This document shows positions 42,235 to 50,239 of a stretch of DNA of 50,558 nucleotides, one piece after another. The stretch lies in contig NZ_BMVE01000023.1 of NCBI RefSeq assembly GCF_014650555.1, positions 1 to 50,558 of the forward strand. Reading direction: 5' to 3'. Every line of letters starts with the position of its first letter. Within the stretch, counting starts at the first letter, position 1. Below the pieces are notes generated by a model that saw only the letters and a list, made by a program, of their open reading frames with translations, was not told where the DNA came from and searched no databases. Source of the DNA: Streptomyces goshikiensis (GTDB lineage: Bacteria > Actinomycetota > Actinomycetes > Streptomycetales > Streptomycetaceae). The position numbers and the translations under genes are program-made.

Positions 42235-43479
42235 TCAGTCCAGCGAAAAGCGTCCGGTCATGCCGCGCAGGCGCTGGCGGGTGGCGACCCGCTCGGCGTA
42301 GACGATCTTCCGCAGCGTGGCCCGCGCGACGGGGTGGTTGCGGACGAGCTGTGGGGCGATGCGCTCGGCGGTCTCCAGCTCGGTCAGGGCCTGGTCGCGG
42401 TTGCCGTCCCAGAGCCACGCGCGGGCGAGGTCCATGTGGTGGTGTCCGAGACGGGAGTTCGGCAGGACCGCGATGTGCGCGGGGTCCGCCTCGCGGTTGA
42501 GCCGCAGCGCCTTCGTCTGGTCACTCATCTCCAAGGCGGCGCTGACGCTGTGGATGATCACGTTGCCGAGACTGAACGTGACCGAGTGCCGGTCATGGAT
42601 CTCCGGCCCGACGTAGGCGTTGACCCGCTCCCCGGCTGTCCGGGCCAGAGCGAGACGCTCATCCGAACCGGCGGCGTTCCCACCCCGCGCGCACGAGATC
42701 GCGGACCGCAGGTGCAGGGCGCCCCACATCCGCAGGGCGAGGGGGTCACCGGCTTCGTACTCCGCCTCGATGCCGGCGAGGGCCTTGTCCCCGAGCGCGA
42801 GCGCGTCGTCCCAGTCGGCGGATGCCCAGGTGTCCCACATGCGCATCCACAGCGCCATCGCGGGCATCACAGGGTCACCGGAGAGCTGCGCCGACCACGT
42901 CGCCCGCTCGCAGGCCATGGCCACCAGCTCGGGATGTCCGAGGGCATGGGCAGCGGTGTGGGCGAACTTGCAGGCCACGGCGTAGATCGCGTACGCCTCT
43001 TCGCGCTCGTGGCCCGTGGACACCTCGGCGAGGGCGCGGGCTTCGCGCAACAGGTCCGGCAGCTCGGAGAGCACGGCGCCGTTCGCCGCCGCGTCGCGCA
43101 GGCGCAGCAGGCGCTTCATGTCGTGCCAGAGCACTTCGGGCGGGCGCGGGGTTCCGTCGAAGACCGGGGCCAGGTCGTAGCGGCGCAACTCCCGCAGGAT
43201 GGAAGCCGCGGAGACCTGCCACTTCGTCTCGGCGCCACCGCCCGTGTACGGGCGCTCGATCAGGGTGTTCGGGTGGCAGTGCAGGGCGGCGGCCACGGCG
43301 TTGATGAGTCCGGCCCGGTCCAGCTCGATCCGGCCCTTCTCCAGCTTGGACACCCATCCCTGAGTCCGCCCGAGCGCGGCAGCGAGATCGGCCTGGGTCA
43401 TCCCGACGGAGAGCCTTTGCCGCCGGACCTGCTGCCCGATCCGCTCCTGCTCCTCGATGTACCCGCTCACATCCACCAC
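42235..43479 (-). CDS. XRE-family transcriptional regulator with helical sensor domain
   Basis: 414 residues from GTG 43479 (GTG 43476 or 43470 also possible; no strong ribosome binding site). Residues about 10-65 form a classic XRE helix-turn-helix: IGQQVRRQRLSVGMTQADLA, ALGRTQGWVSKLEKGRIELD. The rest is a long alpha-helical TPR-like domain (HTAAHALGHPELVAMACERA, SDERLALARTAGERVNAYVG). Streptomyces has many such regulators, often paired with small proteins as here. Likely autoregulated, with targets in the adjoining small genes. Confidence 0.85.
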   Translation of the reverse strand: MVDVSGYIEEQERIGQQVRRQRLSVGMTQADLAAALGRTQGWVSKLEKGRIELDRAGLINAVAAALHCHPNTLIERPYTGGGAETKWQVSAASILRELRRYDLAPVFDGTPRPPEVLWHDMKRLLRLRDAAANGAVLSELPDLLREARALAEVSTGHEREEAYAIYAVACKFAHTAAHALGHPELVAMACERATWSAQLSGDPVMPAMALWMRMWDTWASADWDDALALGDKALAGIEAEYEAGDPLALRMWGALHLRSAISCARGGNAAGSDERLALARTAGERVNAYVGPEIHDRHSVTFSLGNVIIHSVSAALEMSDQTKALRLNREADPAHIAVLPNSRLGHHHMDLARAWLWDGNRDQALTELETAERIAPQLVRNHPVARATLRKIVYAERVATRQRLRGMTGRFSLD

Positions 43480-43598
43480 CCCGATCAGCGACAGCTTCTG
43501 ACGGGACGGTACCGCCGGGAGCAGGCTGGCGGAGTCCTTCGGCCAAGGGATCTCAGGATGCAGAAAGCCCCGGTCCGAGCGCGTGGACGGGGGGCCAT

Positions 43599-44010
43599 TC
43601 AGGTGTGCTCCCACCCTGGCCTGGGCAGACGGCGGGACGAAAGTAGTAATGCCCTGGAATGACGAAGGTCCCCGTCGGCCCCGAGTCTTCCCGCACGACC
43701 ATGGTCCTCGAAGGTCGGCGTTCGTACCCTCGTCACCGCGCACGCCGTGTATGACATCAGCCGACCGGTGATGGGGTGGACGCGCTCACCGGGCAGCGTC
43801 ACCGCGGTTACATCCAGGCCGGTCTCCTCCTTCGTCTCCCGTACAGCGGCAGCTTGCCCCCTCTCACCAGCCTCGGCCTTGCCTGCCGGGAACTGCCAGG
43901 AGAGTCGTCCCTCCGCCACACGGCGTCGCACCAGCAACACCCGCCCCCTTGTGGACGACGACGGCAGCGGCGACGGGTTGCTGCTGGACTTCGTCCGCAG
44001 AGAGAACTGG
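43599..44010 (-). pseudogene. Broken Nudix hydrolase
   Basis: The Nudix box is intact (GKAEAGERGQAAAVRETKEE, matching GX5EX7REUXEEXGU), preceded by GRVLLVRRRVAEGRLSWQFP and followed by PITGRLMSYTACAV. The natural N-terminus (DEVQQQPVAAAVVVHKG) is in another frame, split at a G-run near 43955, and the C-terminal third has no family-like sequence. Nudix enzymes hydrolyse nucleoside diphosphate-X compounds; this one is unlikely to work. Confidence 0.7.
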
Positions 44011-44016
44011 TCGCTG

Positions 44017-44158
44017 CTAGCGACGGCTGAAGTGGCCGATCCGGCGGTCGACCCTCTCGGCACGGCGCCGGGCTCTGACCCTGAGGACGGCGTGGATCTG
44101 AGTCGCCGCCCCGTCGATGTCTCCTCGGCCCAGCCGAGCCATGGCCAGGTTGGCAGGC
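44017..44158 (-). pseudogene. C-terminal scrap of a TPR-type regulator
   Basis: The minus strand reads LANLAMARLGRGDIDGAATQ, the typical last helical pair of Streptomyces TPR regulators, to a TAG at 44017-44019. Nothing of the DNA-binding part remains. It is sandwiched between two other remnants on the same strand. Confidence 0.45.
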
Positions 44159-44356
44159 CGCCATTCGATCGATCACCGCTGCCGGGATGTCCCGCTCAAG
44201 CCACCACTGGCTGTGCCCCTCGACGGGGCGGACCTCGACCTTGACGCCATGCGCGGCGACAAAAGATCTCGCTCGTCGGGTCAGGCCGTCGGGCACATCG
44301 TTAATGAGGTGAAGTTTCGCCCGAGGGACGCTACCCAGTAGCCATGGGCAGAGCAT
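44150..44356 (-). pseudogene. N-terminal fragment of an unknown protein
   Basis: ATG 44356 with a perfect AGGAGGT ribosome binding site opens LLGSVPRAKLHLINDVPDGL, then FVAAHGVKVEVRPVEGHSQW and WLERDIPAAVIDRMAA, after which the frame runs into the regulator scrap. The start signals are strong, so a truncated ~68-residue product may still be made. Function unknown. Confidence 0.45.
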
Positions 44357-44407
44357 GCTCACAACCTCCTGGTGTGCGCAGCCGTACCGCTCACTACGCT
44401 GGCAGGC

Positions 44408-45541
44408 GTGAACGCTCCCTCGACCCCACGACTGACCCTGGACGCCGCCCGTGCCCTTCAGGGCATGCTCCGAACCGAGATCGGACCGGGACTCACCGAG
44501 CGAGAACTCGACGCGGTCGAGACACGGTTCGGCTTCACCTTCGCGACCGACCACCGCGTCTTCCTCTCCGCCGGCCTCCCGCACGGCTCGTCGAGGTGGC
44601 CCGACTGGCGCAACGGCGACCCCGAGGACCTGGCCGGGCGACTGGCGTGGCCGGTGGAGGGCGTGCTCTTCGACGTGGAGCACAACGGGTTCTGGCATCC
44701 CGCCTGGCCGTCAAGGCCGGCGGAGACATCGGAGGCACTGCGCGTCGCGAGGACCGAGCTGGAGAGCGTGCCGCAGCTGGTCCCGGTCTACGGGCACCGC
44801 TACCTGCCCGGCACAGCGGGCGAGCAGGGGCACCCCGTCCTGTCCGTCTACCAGACCGACATCATCCTGTACGGGAACGACCTTGCCGACTACATCCACC
44901 ACGAATTCGCCGGCCGATCGAGCAACCTCCTCACCCGCACGACCGTCGACTTCTGGTCGTACTTCGTCGAGGGCGGACCAGGCATCGACGTCACCTTGCC
45001 CACGCCCTTCACGCCGTACGCCACGAGCGCAGAGGAGGCCGTCGACTGCCTCCGGATGCTGGACCTGGAGCGCCTGATCGGCCGCCGGCCCCACCCGGCG
45101 CAGCTCATCGAGGCCGGCCTCACGGCCCTGGTCCTCGACGTCGAGACGGAGTCCCTCCCCCTCCTCGCCGGTCTGTCACGCTCCGAGCACGAGCAGGCCG
45201 ACGCCCTTTTCGACCAGGTGCTGGACGAACTCGGCCTGCTCCAGGACCGCCCGGCCGACGCCACCGACCTCCCGTGGGAAGCGGCCCGCTGGGAACTCGT
45301 CCGCTGGTGGCTCCAGCTGATCGTGAACGGCAGCCTGGACGCCGGCGCCGGCGGCGACCTGATCACGTATGAAGGGTGGGGCGCACTGGCCCGGCCGCAG
45401 TCGCTCAGACCCCTGGTCGACATGACCGACGCCTACAACGACTGGGCAGCAACCCGACGCGACGACCGAGAACCCCTGGCGGAAGAGATCCTCAAGGAGG
45501 CAGGACGCCTGCTCGCCGGACCCTGGCCCCCACTGGGCTGA
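44408..45541 (+). CDS. SMI1/KNR4 (SUKH)-like protein
   Basis: 377 residues from GTG 44408 (GGCAGG close upstream). The first third follows the SUKH pattern: GLTERELDAVETRFGFTFAT, DHRVFLSAGLPHG, WPVEGVLFDVEHNGFW, with the usual later YQTDIILYGNDLADYI strand. The last ~120 residues are a separate helical domain (LARPQSLRPLVDMTDAYNDW). SUKH proteins are mostly immunity proteins of toxin systems, but many stand-alone actinobacterial members exist. No toxin is adjacent. Intact by length and start. Confidence 0.75.
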   Translation: MNAPSTPRLTLDAARALQGMLRTEIGPGLTERELDAVETRFGFTFATDHRVFLSAGLPHGSSRWPDWRNGDPEDLAGRLAWPVEGVLFDVEHNGFWHPAWPSRPAETSEALRVARTELESVPQLVPVYGHRYLPGTAGEQGHPVLSVYQTDIILYGNDLADYIHHEFAGRSSNLLTRTTVDFWSYFVEGGPGIDVTLPTPFTPYATSAEEAVDCLRMLDLERLIGRRPHPAQLIEAGLTALVLDVETESLPLLAGLSRSEHEQADALFDQVLDELGLLQDRPADATDLPWEAARWELVRWWLQLIVNGSLDAGAGGDLITYEGWGALARPQSLRPLVDMTDAYNDWAATRRDDREPLAEEILKEAGRLLAGPWPPLG

Positions 45542-45543
45542 TC

Positions 45544-45850
45544 TCACCGGCGGCAGACGAGGATGCCGCCAAGGCAAGTGATCTCGTACGCGCCATTGCG
45601 GGCGATGCCGTCGGCGACGAGGCTGCGGGCCTGGTCTATGGTCGCGTCGAAGGGCACGTCGTGCTGGTCTGCCCAGGCGCGGTACGAGGCCATGTGGGCG
45701 ATGACGGGCTCGGGGTCGCGGACCGTGATGGTCCCGGCAGTTCGGCGACCTCCACCCGTCTGAACTCCTCGCCGAGGAAGGCTGGGGCCTTCTCCAAGGA
45801 GACTCCGAGGCGGAGCCCTTGAGCGCGCGGGGGCACGGGCCGGCTATGGG
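45544..45850 (-). pseudogene. C-terminal remnant of a SAM-dependent methyltransferase
   Basis: The minus strand reads GVSLEKAPAFLGEEFRRVEV, then after a one-base shift near 45740 VRDPEPVIAHMASYRAWADQ and GAYEITCLGGILVCRR to a stop at 45544-45546. This is the usual C-terminal portion of small class I methyltransferases. The Rossmann/SAM part is missing; the sequence stops about 50 bp before a CRISPR leader, as if the array region replaced it. Confidence 0.6.
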
Positions 45851-45902
45851 CCGATGCCACTCGGGAGGCCAACAGACATCCAGTGGAATACGGCATTCAG
45901 GT

Positions 45903-45980
45903 GGTATGAGTCATGTGCGCGTATCTCTGGAAGTGGTTCAGAACAAGGCGCAACTGGCTTAAAGTGACAGGTCATTGAGA
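45903..45980 (+). promoter_or_regulatory. Diverged CRISPR leader
   Basis: Shares GGAAGTGGTTCA, AGGTCA and GAGACTGCTCCCC spacing with the 39.9 and 47.2 kb leaders but differs at many positions between. It directly precedes the first repeat of the 45.98 kb array. Confidence 0.55.
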
Positions 45981-46180
45981 CTGCTCCCCGCGCAAGCGGG
46001 GATGGCCCCGCCTCGGCAAACATCGGCGTCGACGGTGTCCACTGCTCCCCGCGCAAGCGGGGATGGCCCCACTGGCTCCTCGGCACCAACGAGGAAGTCC
46101 CCCTGCTCCCCGCGCACGCGGGGATGACCCCGCCGGCACGTCGGGAAGGTCGCCGAGATGGCGCTGCTCCCCGCCGCCCG
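45981..46180 (+). CRISPR. Short type I-E CRISPR array with variant repeat, 3 repeats plus a partial
   Basis: Repeats at 45981 and 46042 share the variant centre GCGCAAGCGGGGATGGCCCC; the third, 46103, reads GCGCACGCGGGGATGACCCC. A fourth begins CTGCTCCCCGCC at 46164 but loses its second half. Spacers are 31-32 nt. The repeat variant and diverged leader set this array apart from the others. Confidence 0.9.
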
Positions 46181-46735
46181 CGTCGTCAAGACGCGGAGGG
46201 TATCTGTACCGCTGAGGTCGGTCGAAAGGCAGATCGTGGATCCGACGATGGGGCCGGCAGTGCAAGTGGTGCCCGCGGTGATCGACGCCCCGGCACGGTT
46301 GACGTGCGGGGTGCCTCTCAAGCAACGAGAGGCGGAGTGTGACGGCGTGCAGAGTGGACCGTCGGCTGTCGGCTGTCGGCTGTCGGTTGTGGCTATCAAC
46401 GAGAACAAAGTGATCGCGGGGCCGGCCGGGCCGGTATTGCCGCGTCGGTCCACCATCAGGCGGGGCCGACCAGCGTTACGAGGAGCTGCCGGTCAGCGTG
46501 TCGCACTCCACGACCACGTTCACCGTCTTTCTCAGTCATGTGTCAGGGGCACCTCAATGAGTCCCTGACCGCGTATGGCAAGGTATGCCGACGACTCGCG
46601 CCGGCCGGGCTCCGCGCGGGACCCCGGCCGCTGTGTTCGGGCACCGGGACCCTGCGGCGCAAGGGGAGCCGGACAGCCGCCAGCCGTACGGGACTGTCTC
46701 GTACGGTTCACGCCCGACCTTTCAGGAGTGCGTAC
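46181..46735. other. Region without a supported gene; short tandem repeat
   Basis: About 555 bp. Bases 46361-46388 hold three to four tandem copies of GTCGGCT. The minus strand has a natural-looking piece (AGASITAGTTCTAGPIVGST, then ICLSTDLSGTDTLRVLT) near 46180-46320 without start or family; it may be debris. Nothing else is convincing. Confidence 0.4.
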
Positions 46736-47170
46736 GTGAACGGCAAGCGCCGCCGGCTTCTTTTGGCCGCCATCGACCCCATGCTCGAGCCCGGGGAGCA
46801 GGTTGAGGTGACGACCATCGTGAACCTGAGGTCCGTCACCGTGCGCCGGACGGCAGCGTTCGCGGCAGCCTCGGCCATCCTGAGCGGCGGTGGAATGGCC
46901 GTGGTCCCGGTGCCGACCCCCATGTACCTGGCGATGACCGACCAGCGCATCTTCATTTTCCGAGCAAACCCGACGTTCGCCCGGCCGGAAGAACACCTGA
47001 TGACGATCCCGCGCGCCGGTCTCGTCCGCTCGGAGATCAAGGAGCGGGTGCTCAACTCGTCCTTCATGATCTCCTCGGCTGACAGTGAGCAAGGCCTGAA
47101 AATCATCTTCCCGCTGGTAAGCCGCAAGGAGCGGCACGTGATAGCGGCCGCCTTGCCTCTGGCCAACTGA
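46736..47170 (+). CDS. Hypothetical protein with PH-like fold pattern
   Basis: 144 residues from GTG 46736, with AGGAG 7 nt upstream. A basic N-terminus (NGKRRRLLLAAIDPMLEPGE) precedes a hydrophobic, Ala-rich stretch (RRTAAFAAASAILSGGGMAV) and a beta-rich half (YLAMTDQRIFIFRANP, MTIPRAGLVRSEIKERV, LKIIFPLVSRKERHVI) that follows the bacterial PH-domain rhythm of strand-turn-strand with a final helix. It lies alone between two CRISPR arrays, 32 bp before a leader. Possible membrane association; function unknown. Confidence 0.65.
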   Translation: MNGKRRRLLLAAIDPMLEPGEQVEVTTIVNLRSVTVRRTAAFAAASAILSGGGMAVVPVPTPMYLAMTDQRIFIFRANPTFARPEEHLMTIPRAGLVRSEIKERVLNSSFMISSADSEQGLKIIFPLVSRKERHVIAAALPLAN

Positions 47171-47202
47171 CGGCCCAGGACAGGGCGGGAGCGCAGGCAG
47201 AA

Positions 47203-47282
47203 CCGATTGATACCCTATGTCGGAATTTCGGGAAGTGGTTCAAAGTGAGCTGGATCCCGTAGAAACGCGCAGGTCACGAAGA
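47203..47282 (+). promoter_or_regulatory. CRISPR leader (copy 2)
   Basis: 80 bp starting CCGATTGATACCCTATG and ending CGCAGGTCACGAAGA, differing from the 39892 copy by one deleted G and a handful of substitutions. It directly precedes the largest array. Confidence 0.8.
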
Positions 47283-47749
47283 CCGCTCCCCGCACCCGCG
47301 GGGATGACCCCAGCAGATGGACGCCGCCCGCGATCGCAACCGACCGCTCCCCGCACCCGCGGGGATGACCCCGGTACGTACGACTCGACCTCGGCCACGG
47401 CCGGGCCGGTGTTCGCCGCTCCCCGCACCCGCGGGGATGACCCCTTTCGCGAGCCAGCCCGTCAGCGTTACAGGCCCCGCTCCCCGCACCCGCGGGGATG
47501 ACCCCGCCCCGCCAGGCATGCTAGTTGCGGTGACCTGCCGCTCCCCGCACCCGCGGGGATGACCCCTCCATGGGCTGGTTGAGGGCCCACTCGGCGCACC
47601 GCTCCCCGCACCCGCGGGGATGACCCCAGGGTGGTCGGCTCGGTGGTGCAGCGGTGTTCCCGCTCCCCGCACCCGCGGGGATGACCCCCACAACGCCTAC
47701 AAGGTCGAGGTCCACGAGCGCTGCTCCCCGCACCCGCGGGGATGACCCC
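47283..47749 (+). CRISPR. Type I-E CRISPR array, 8 repeats
   Basis: Repeats at 47283, 47344, 47416, 47477, 47538, 47599, 47660 and 47721. The first seven begin CCGCTCCCC, the last CTGCTCCCC; otherwise all are identical (GCACCCGCGGGGATGACCCC). Spacers are 32 nt except the second, which is 43 nt (47373-47415). All spacers differ from each other and, by eye, from those of the other arrays. The conserved leader lies immediately upstream. The last repeat abuts a truncated recombinase gene. Confidence 0.97.
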
Positions 47750-47839
47750 CAGGGGCCGAACCAGTGGCCGGGACGAGGTGTTCTGCTTGTCGGTCGACTG
47801 CTGGTCGGTCGACACTCTCTCGTAGACCAGGTTGGCCAT
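47750..47839 (-). pseudogene. N-terminal remnant of a serine recombinase (resolvase)
   Basis: ATG 47839 (GGGAG upstream) opens MANLVYERVSTDQQSTDKQN, the N-terminal strand of serine recombinases with the catalytic serine in RVSTDQQS. After about 20 codons the reading leaves the family and runs into the last CRISPR repeat. So the gene was cut at the array's distal end. Confidence 0.65.
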
Positions 47840-48233
47840 GCCACTCCCGTCTTGGGTGGTCGCATTCGACCCTAGCTGCCAGCAAACCCTGTCATCATCC
47901 GCCATCGGATCTGAGTGGATCGGCGGCGCCGCCGGGCCATGAAGAGTCCGGGTTCATTGGACGTCCGCCGCACCTGTCGTCATTCGATCGTTTGCCGATA
48001 GGAGGCCGCGGTTGATCCACCTGCCCGCCGTCAACCGGGTAGGCGGCGGGAGGTGCCGGCCGGGTGACCGGTGGGAGACTTTCGACCGTGTCTGGCCGCG
48101 CCAGTTCTTTGGGTGGTTGATGCAGCGCTCAAGGTGTTGCGCGGCAAGTCGGTCAACGGCACGACCGGAGCAACGATCCCATGATCGGAAAATGAGGGTC
48201 ATCGGGCCGGGGTGATTCGGCGACACTGTTGCG
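47840..48233. other. Intergenic region, nothing recognised
   Basis: 394 bp. Open frames on both strands lack ribosome binding sites and family-like sequence. Confidence 0.4.
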
Positions 48234-48944
48234 ATGAACTTCGGGGTGCGGCTTGGCGAGGGTGGCTGGGGCGGTGACGGGGCCCTCCGGGCTGCGCTAG
48301 GGCGTACGGCCGAGAGGCTCGGGCTTGATCTGCCCGAGTCGGACGGGAAATGGGGTCGCCTCGCAGAGTACGTCGACGCGAAGAGCGGTCGGCGCGTGAT
48401 GGTGTACCCGCCCGGCGAGGAGCGTCGGACTCTCCAGGTGAACCTCCAGGACAACGGCACACGCCTGGCCTCTGGGTGGACCGCAGACCTGGCCGAAGTG
48501 GTCAGGGCGACAGCGGCGTGGACGGGCGGCGCAGGCCTCGAGGAGACCAGGGCGCGCGCCCCGTTCATCCGCTTCAGGCCCTGGGCCCTCGTCCACGAGC
48601 GGGAGCCGTTCGCTGTGGTCGAGTTGGCGTGGCGCGCCAAGCTCGACCGCATCCACATGCCGCCGTACGACCGGCACCCGCGCCCCCATGCGGTGCTGGC
48701 GTCGGCGTACGCCCAGCCGGTGCTCCGCCAGCTGATGCCGGTCAACAGTCACTTCAACCTCTGGTTCTCCACCAGCGTCGTGGAGTTCTGGAAGACGCGG
48801 GTCGGGTACGGCATCTGCCCGTGCGACGAGGGGCTGTACGGGGTGCGGAACCACGGCGAGCTGGTCGCGCACACCGAGACGCCGGAGGAAGCCGTCGCTT
48901 TCGTGGTGGCCGCCCTCCCGGAGGGGCTCGGGCCGGCGAGCTGA
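48234..48944 (+). CDS. DUF6193-family protein, long form
   Basis: 236 residues from ATG 48234; no strong ribosome binding site. N-terminal part VRLGEGGWGGDGALRAALGR and GRRVMVYPPGEERRTLQVNL, C-terminal half AQPVLRQLMPVNSHFNLWFS and TETPEEAVAFVVAALPEGLG, which lines up with the shorter protein at 23238-23657 (PLLRQLHPSSSHHNLHFS, TAEEAIALVVGGLPPG). Function is unknown. The two paralogues bracket the CRISPR-rich region. Confidence 0.75.
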   Translation: MNFGVRLGEGGWGGDGALRAALGRTAERLGLDLPESDGKWGRLAEYVDAKSGRRVMVYPPGEERRTLQVNLQDNGTRLASGWTADLAEVVRATAAWTGGAGLEETRARAPFIRFRPWALVHEREPFAVVELAWRAKLDRIHMPPYDRHPRPHAVLASAYAQPVLRQLMPVNSHFNLWFSTSVVEFWKTRVGYGICPCDEGLYGVRNHGELVAHTETPEEAVAFVVAALPEGLGPAS

Positions 48945-49609
48945 GGCTGGAGGACCGGCAGAACGCGGGGCTCTTGGCAGCACAGGAAGTCGAAAACACC
49001 GCCCTGACATGGTGAGGGCAAGATCCGTAAGACACGCCTCAGGGCGGTGTCCCGTGGATCACTGACAAGCTCGCCGTGCAATGTCCCGCGGCACTTCAGG
49101 TCGCGGCGATCTCCCTCTGGGCACCATCCCGGTGGGCAGGTGGGGCGACTTCCGGGTCTTCGCCGGTCCAGCCGAGGAGGGGCGCGGCTACATCTTCGAC
49201 CAGCACTGATGTCGCTGGAGAGCGATACCGCGCAGGGGGGCATGACCCTGACCTGGGTACGGCACCGCAGGTCGGCCGGTGGGCTTGCCGGCCGGGTGCC
49301 GTTCACCTGCCGGTGGCCCCGCACAGCATCCACGAGGTCACCGTGCCCGTGGCGCTCCGCGTCGCGGTGATCCTCGACATCCGGTCATCACCGCGGGCGA
49401 CGAGGTCCCAACCGGGAATCGCAGGACCGCCCGCCCTTCGTGCAACTGCTCGCCTGGCTCTGCGGCAGCGCCTGCAGAGCCGACAACGAGTGCGTCGCCG
49501 CTCCTGACCGACACCACTGAGGCCACGTCCTGGACGCGCCGAACCATGTCGAGTACCCAGGCAGGCGGGTGCGCATGATCGTGCCGCTCTTCAGAGGGCC
49601 GCTCGGAGC
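48945..49609. other. Gene debris
   Basis: No intact gene in about 665 bp. A 42-codon frame from ATG 49081 ends naturally (GTIPVGRWGDFRVFAGPAEE, then GRGYIFDQH and TGA 49207-49209) and may be the tail of a lost gene. Frames after it have shadow composition. Confidence 0.35.
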
Positions 49610-49825
49610 GTGGCTCGGCAGGGTTCGACGGCCACCGCGATCCTGTTCACCCCCAGCCAGTTCGGGCGGGCGGCTTCTCCTGCAGACCCGACGCGCTCCC
49701 TGGTCCAGGACTGGTTCCCCGACCTGGTCGCGGCCGCCGAACAGCTGCCGGACGGCCTCTCGTATGGGCCGAAGGCGGCTACACCGGTTCCCTCGTCGGC
49801 TGGTGCTGGGATCAACTCGCCCTGA
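49610..49825 (+). pseudogene. Fragment, weakly reminiscent of an ATP-dependent DNA ligase
   Basis: A 71-codon frame contains FPDLVAAAEQLPDGL, a phrase typical of the adenylation domain of LigC/LigD-type ligases, preceded by ARQGSTATAILFTPSQFGRA, which does not fit the family well. No KxDG motif. Most likely a remnant; the assignment is a hint only. Confidence 0.25.
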
Positions 49826-50098
49826 CCTTGGAGACGGTTCTATGCGTCGAGCGTGTGGTGTGCGGCGGTGGCGGACGCGTCCTTGAAGCGCTGCGCGTGG
49901 TGGGTGCCGCCGCTCGGGTTGGGCTTCACTACGACGAACTGCCCCTGACAGGGGGCGTGGTGTAGCCGCCGGGGGAACTCACCGGTGAGTCACCACTACT
50001 GCTGTCACCTGGTCGTGATCCCGGTAGGGGCGCCGTGGTGATCGGTTCGGTGACGTGCACCCTGTTGTGTCGGGCATGACCTTGCCCGAAACGCTAAA
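49826..50098. other. Intergenic region, nothing recognised
   Basis: No supported gene. Downstream lies a strong hairpin and then the terminal gene of the window. Confidence 0.4.
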
Positions 50099-50126
50099 CG
50101 GGCCCCGCCACGAGTGGCGGGGCCCG
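50099..50126. terminator. Perfect GC hairpin
   Basis: CGGGCCCCGCCA and TGGCGGGGCCCG form a perfect 12-bp stem around CGAG. On the minus strand it is followed by TTTAGC, a short T-run. Probably a terminator, about 110 bp before the HTH gene. Confidence 0.75.
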
Positions 50127-50239
50127 CGAGTCCTCGACCCAGGCCTGGTCCGCCTGGGCGGGGAAGAGCACCTAGTCGCAAGAACTGGAGGTGTGCTGAA
50201 TGATGAGCGTACGCGGAATCCCCCTGGGCGCGCCGCATC

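Noticed and set aside
46361..46388. GTCGGCT tandem repeat as an iteron-type origin
   Set aside because: Only three to four 7-bp copies, no replication gene or DnaA box nearby; treated as a simple repeat.
47217..47501. Open frames running through the CRISPR arrays with repeated AGMTP or RTRGDDP peptides
   Set aside because: They are translations of the CRISPR repeats, not genes. The same applies to similar frames at 34091-34342, 39906-40230, 45844-46089 and 47274-47905.
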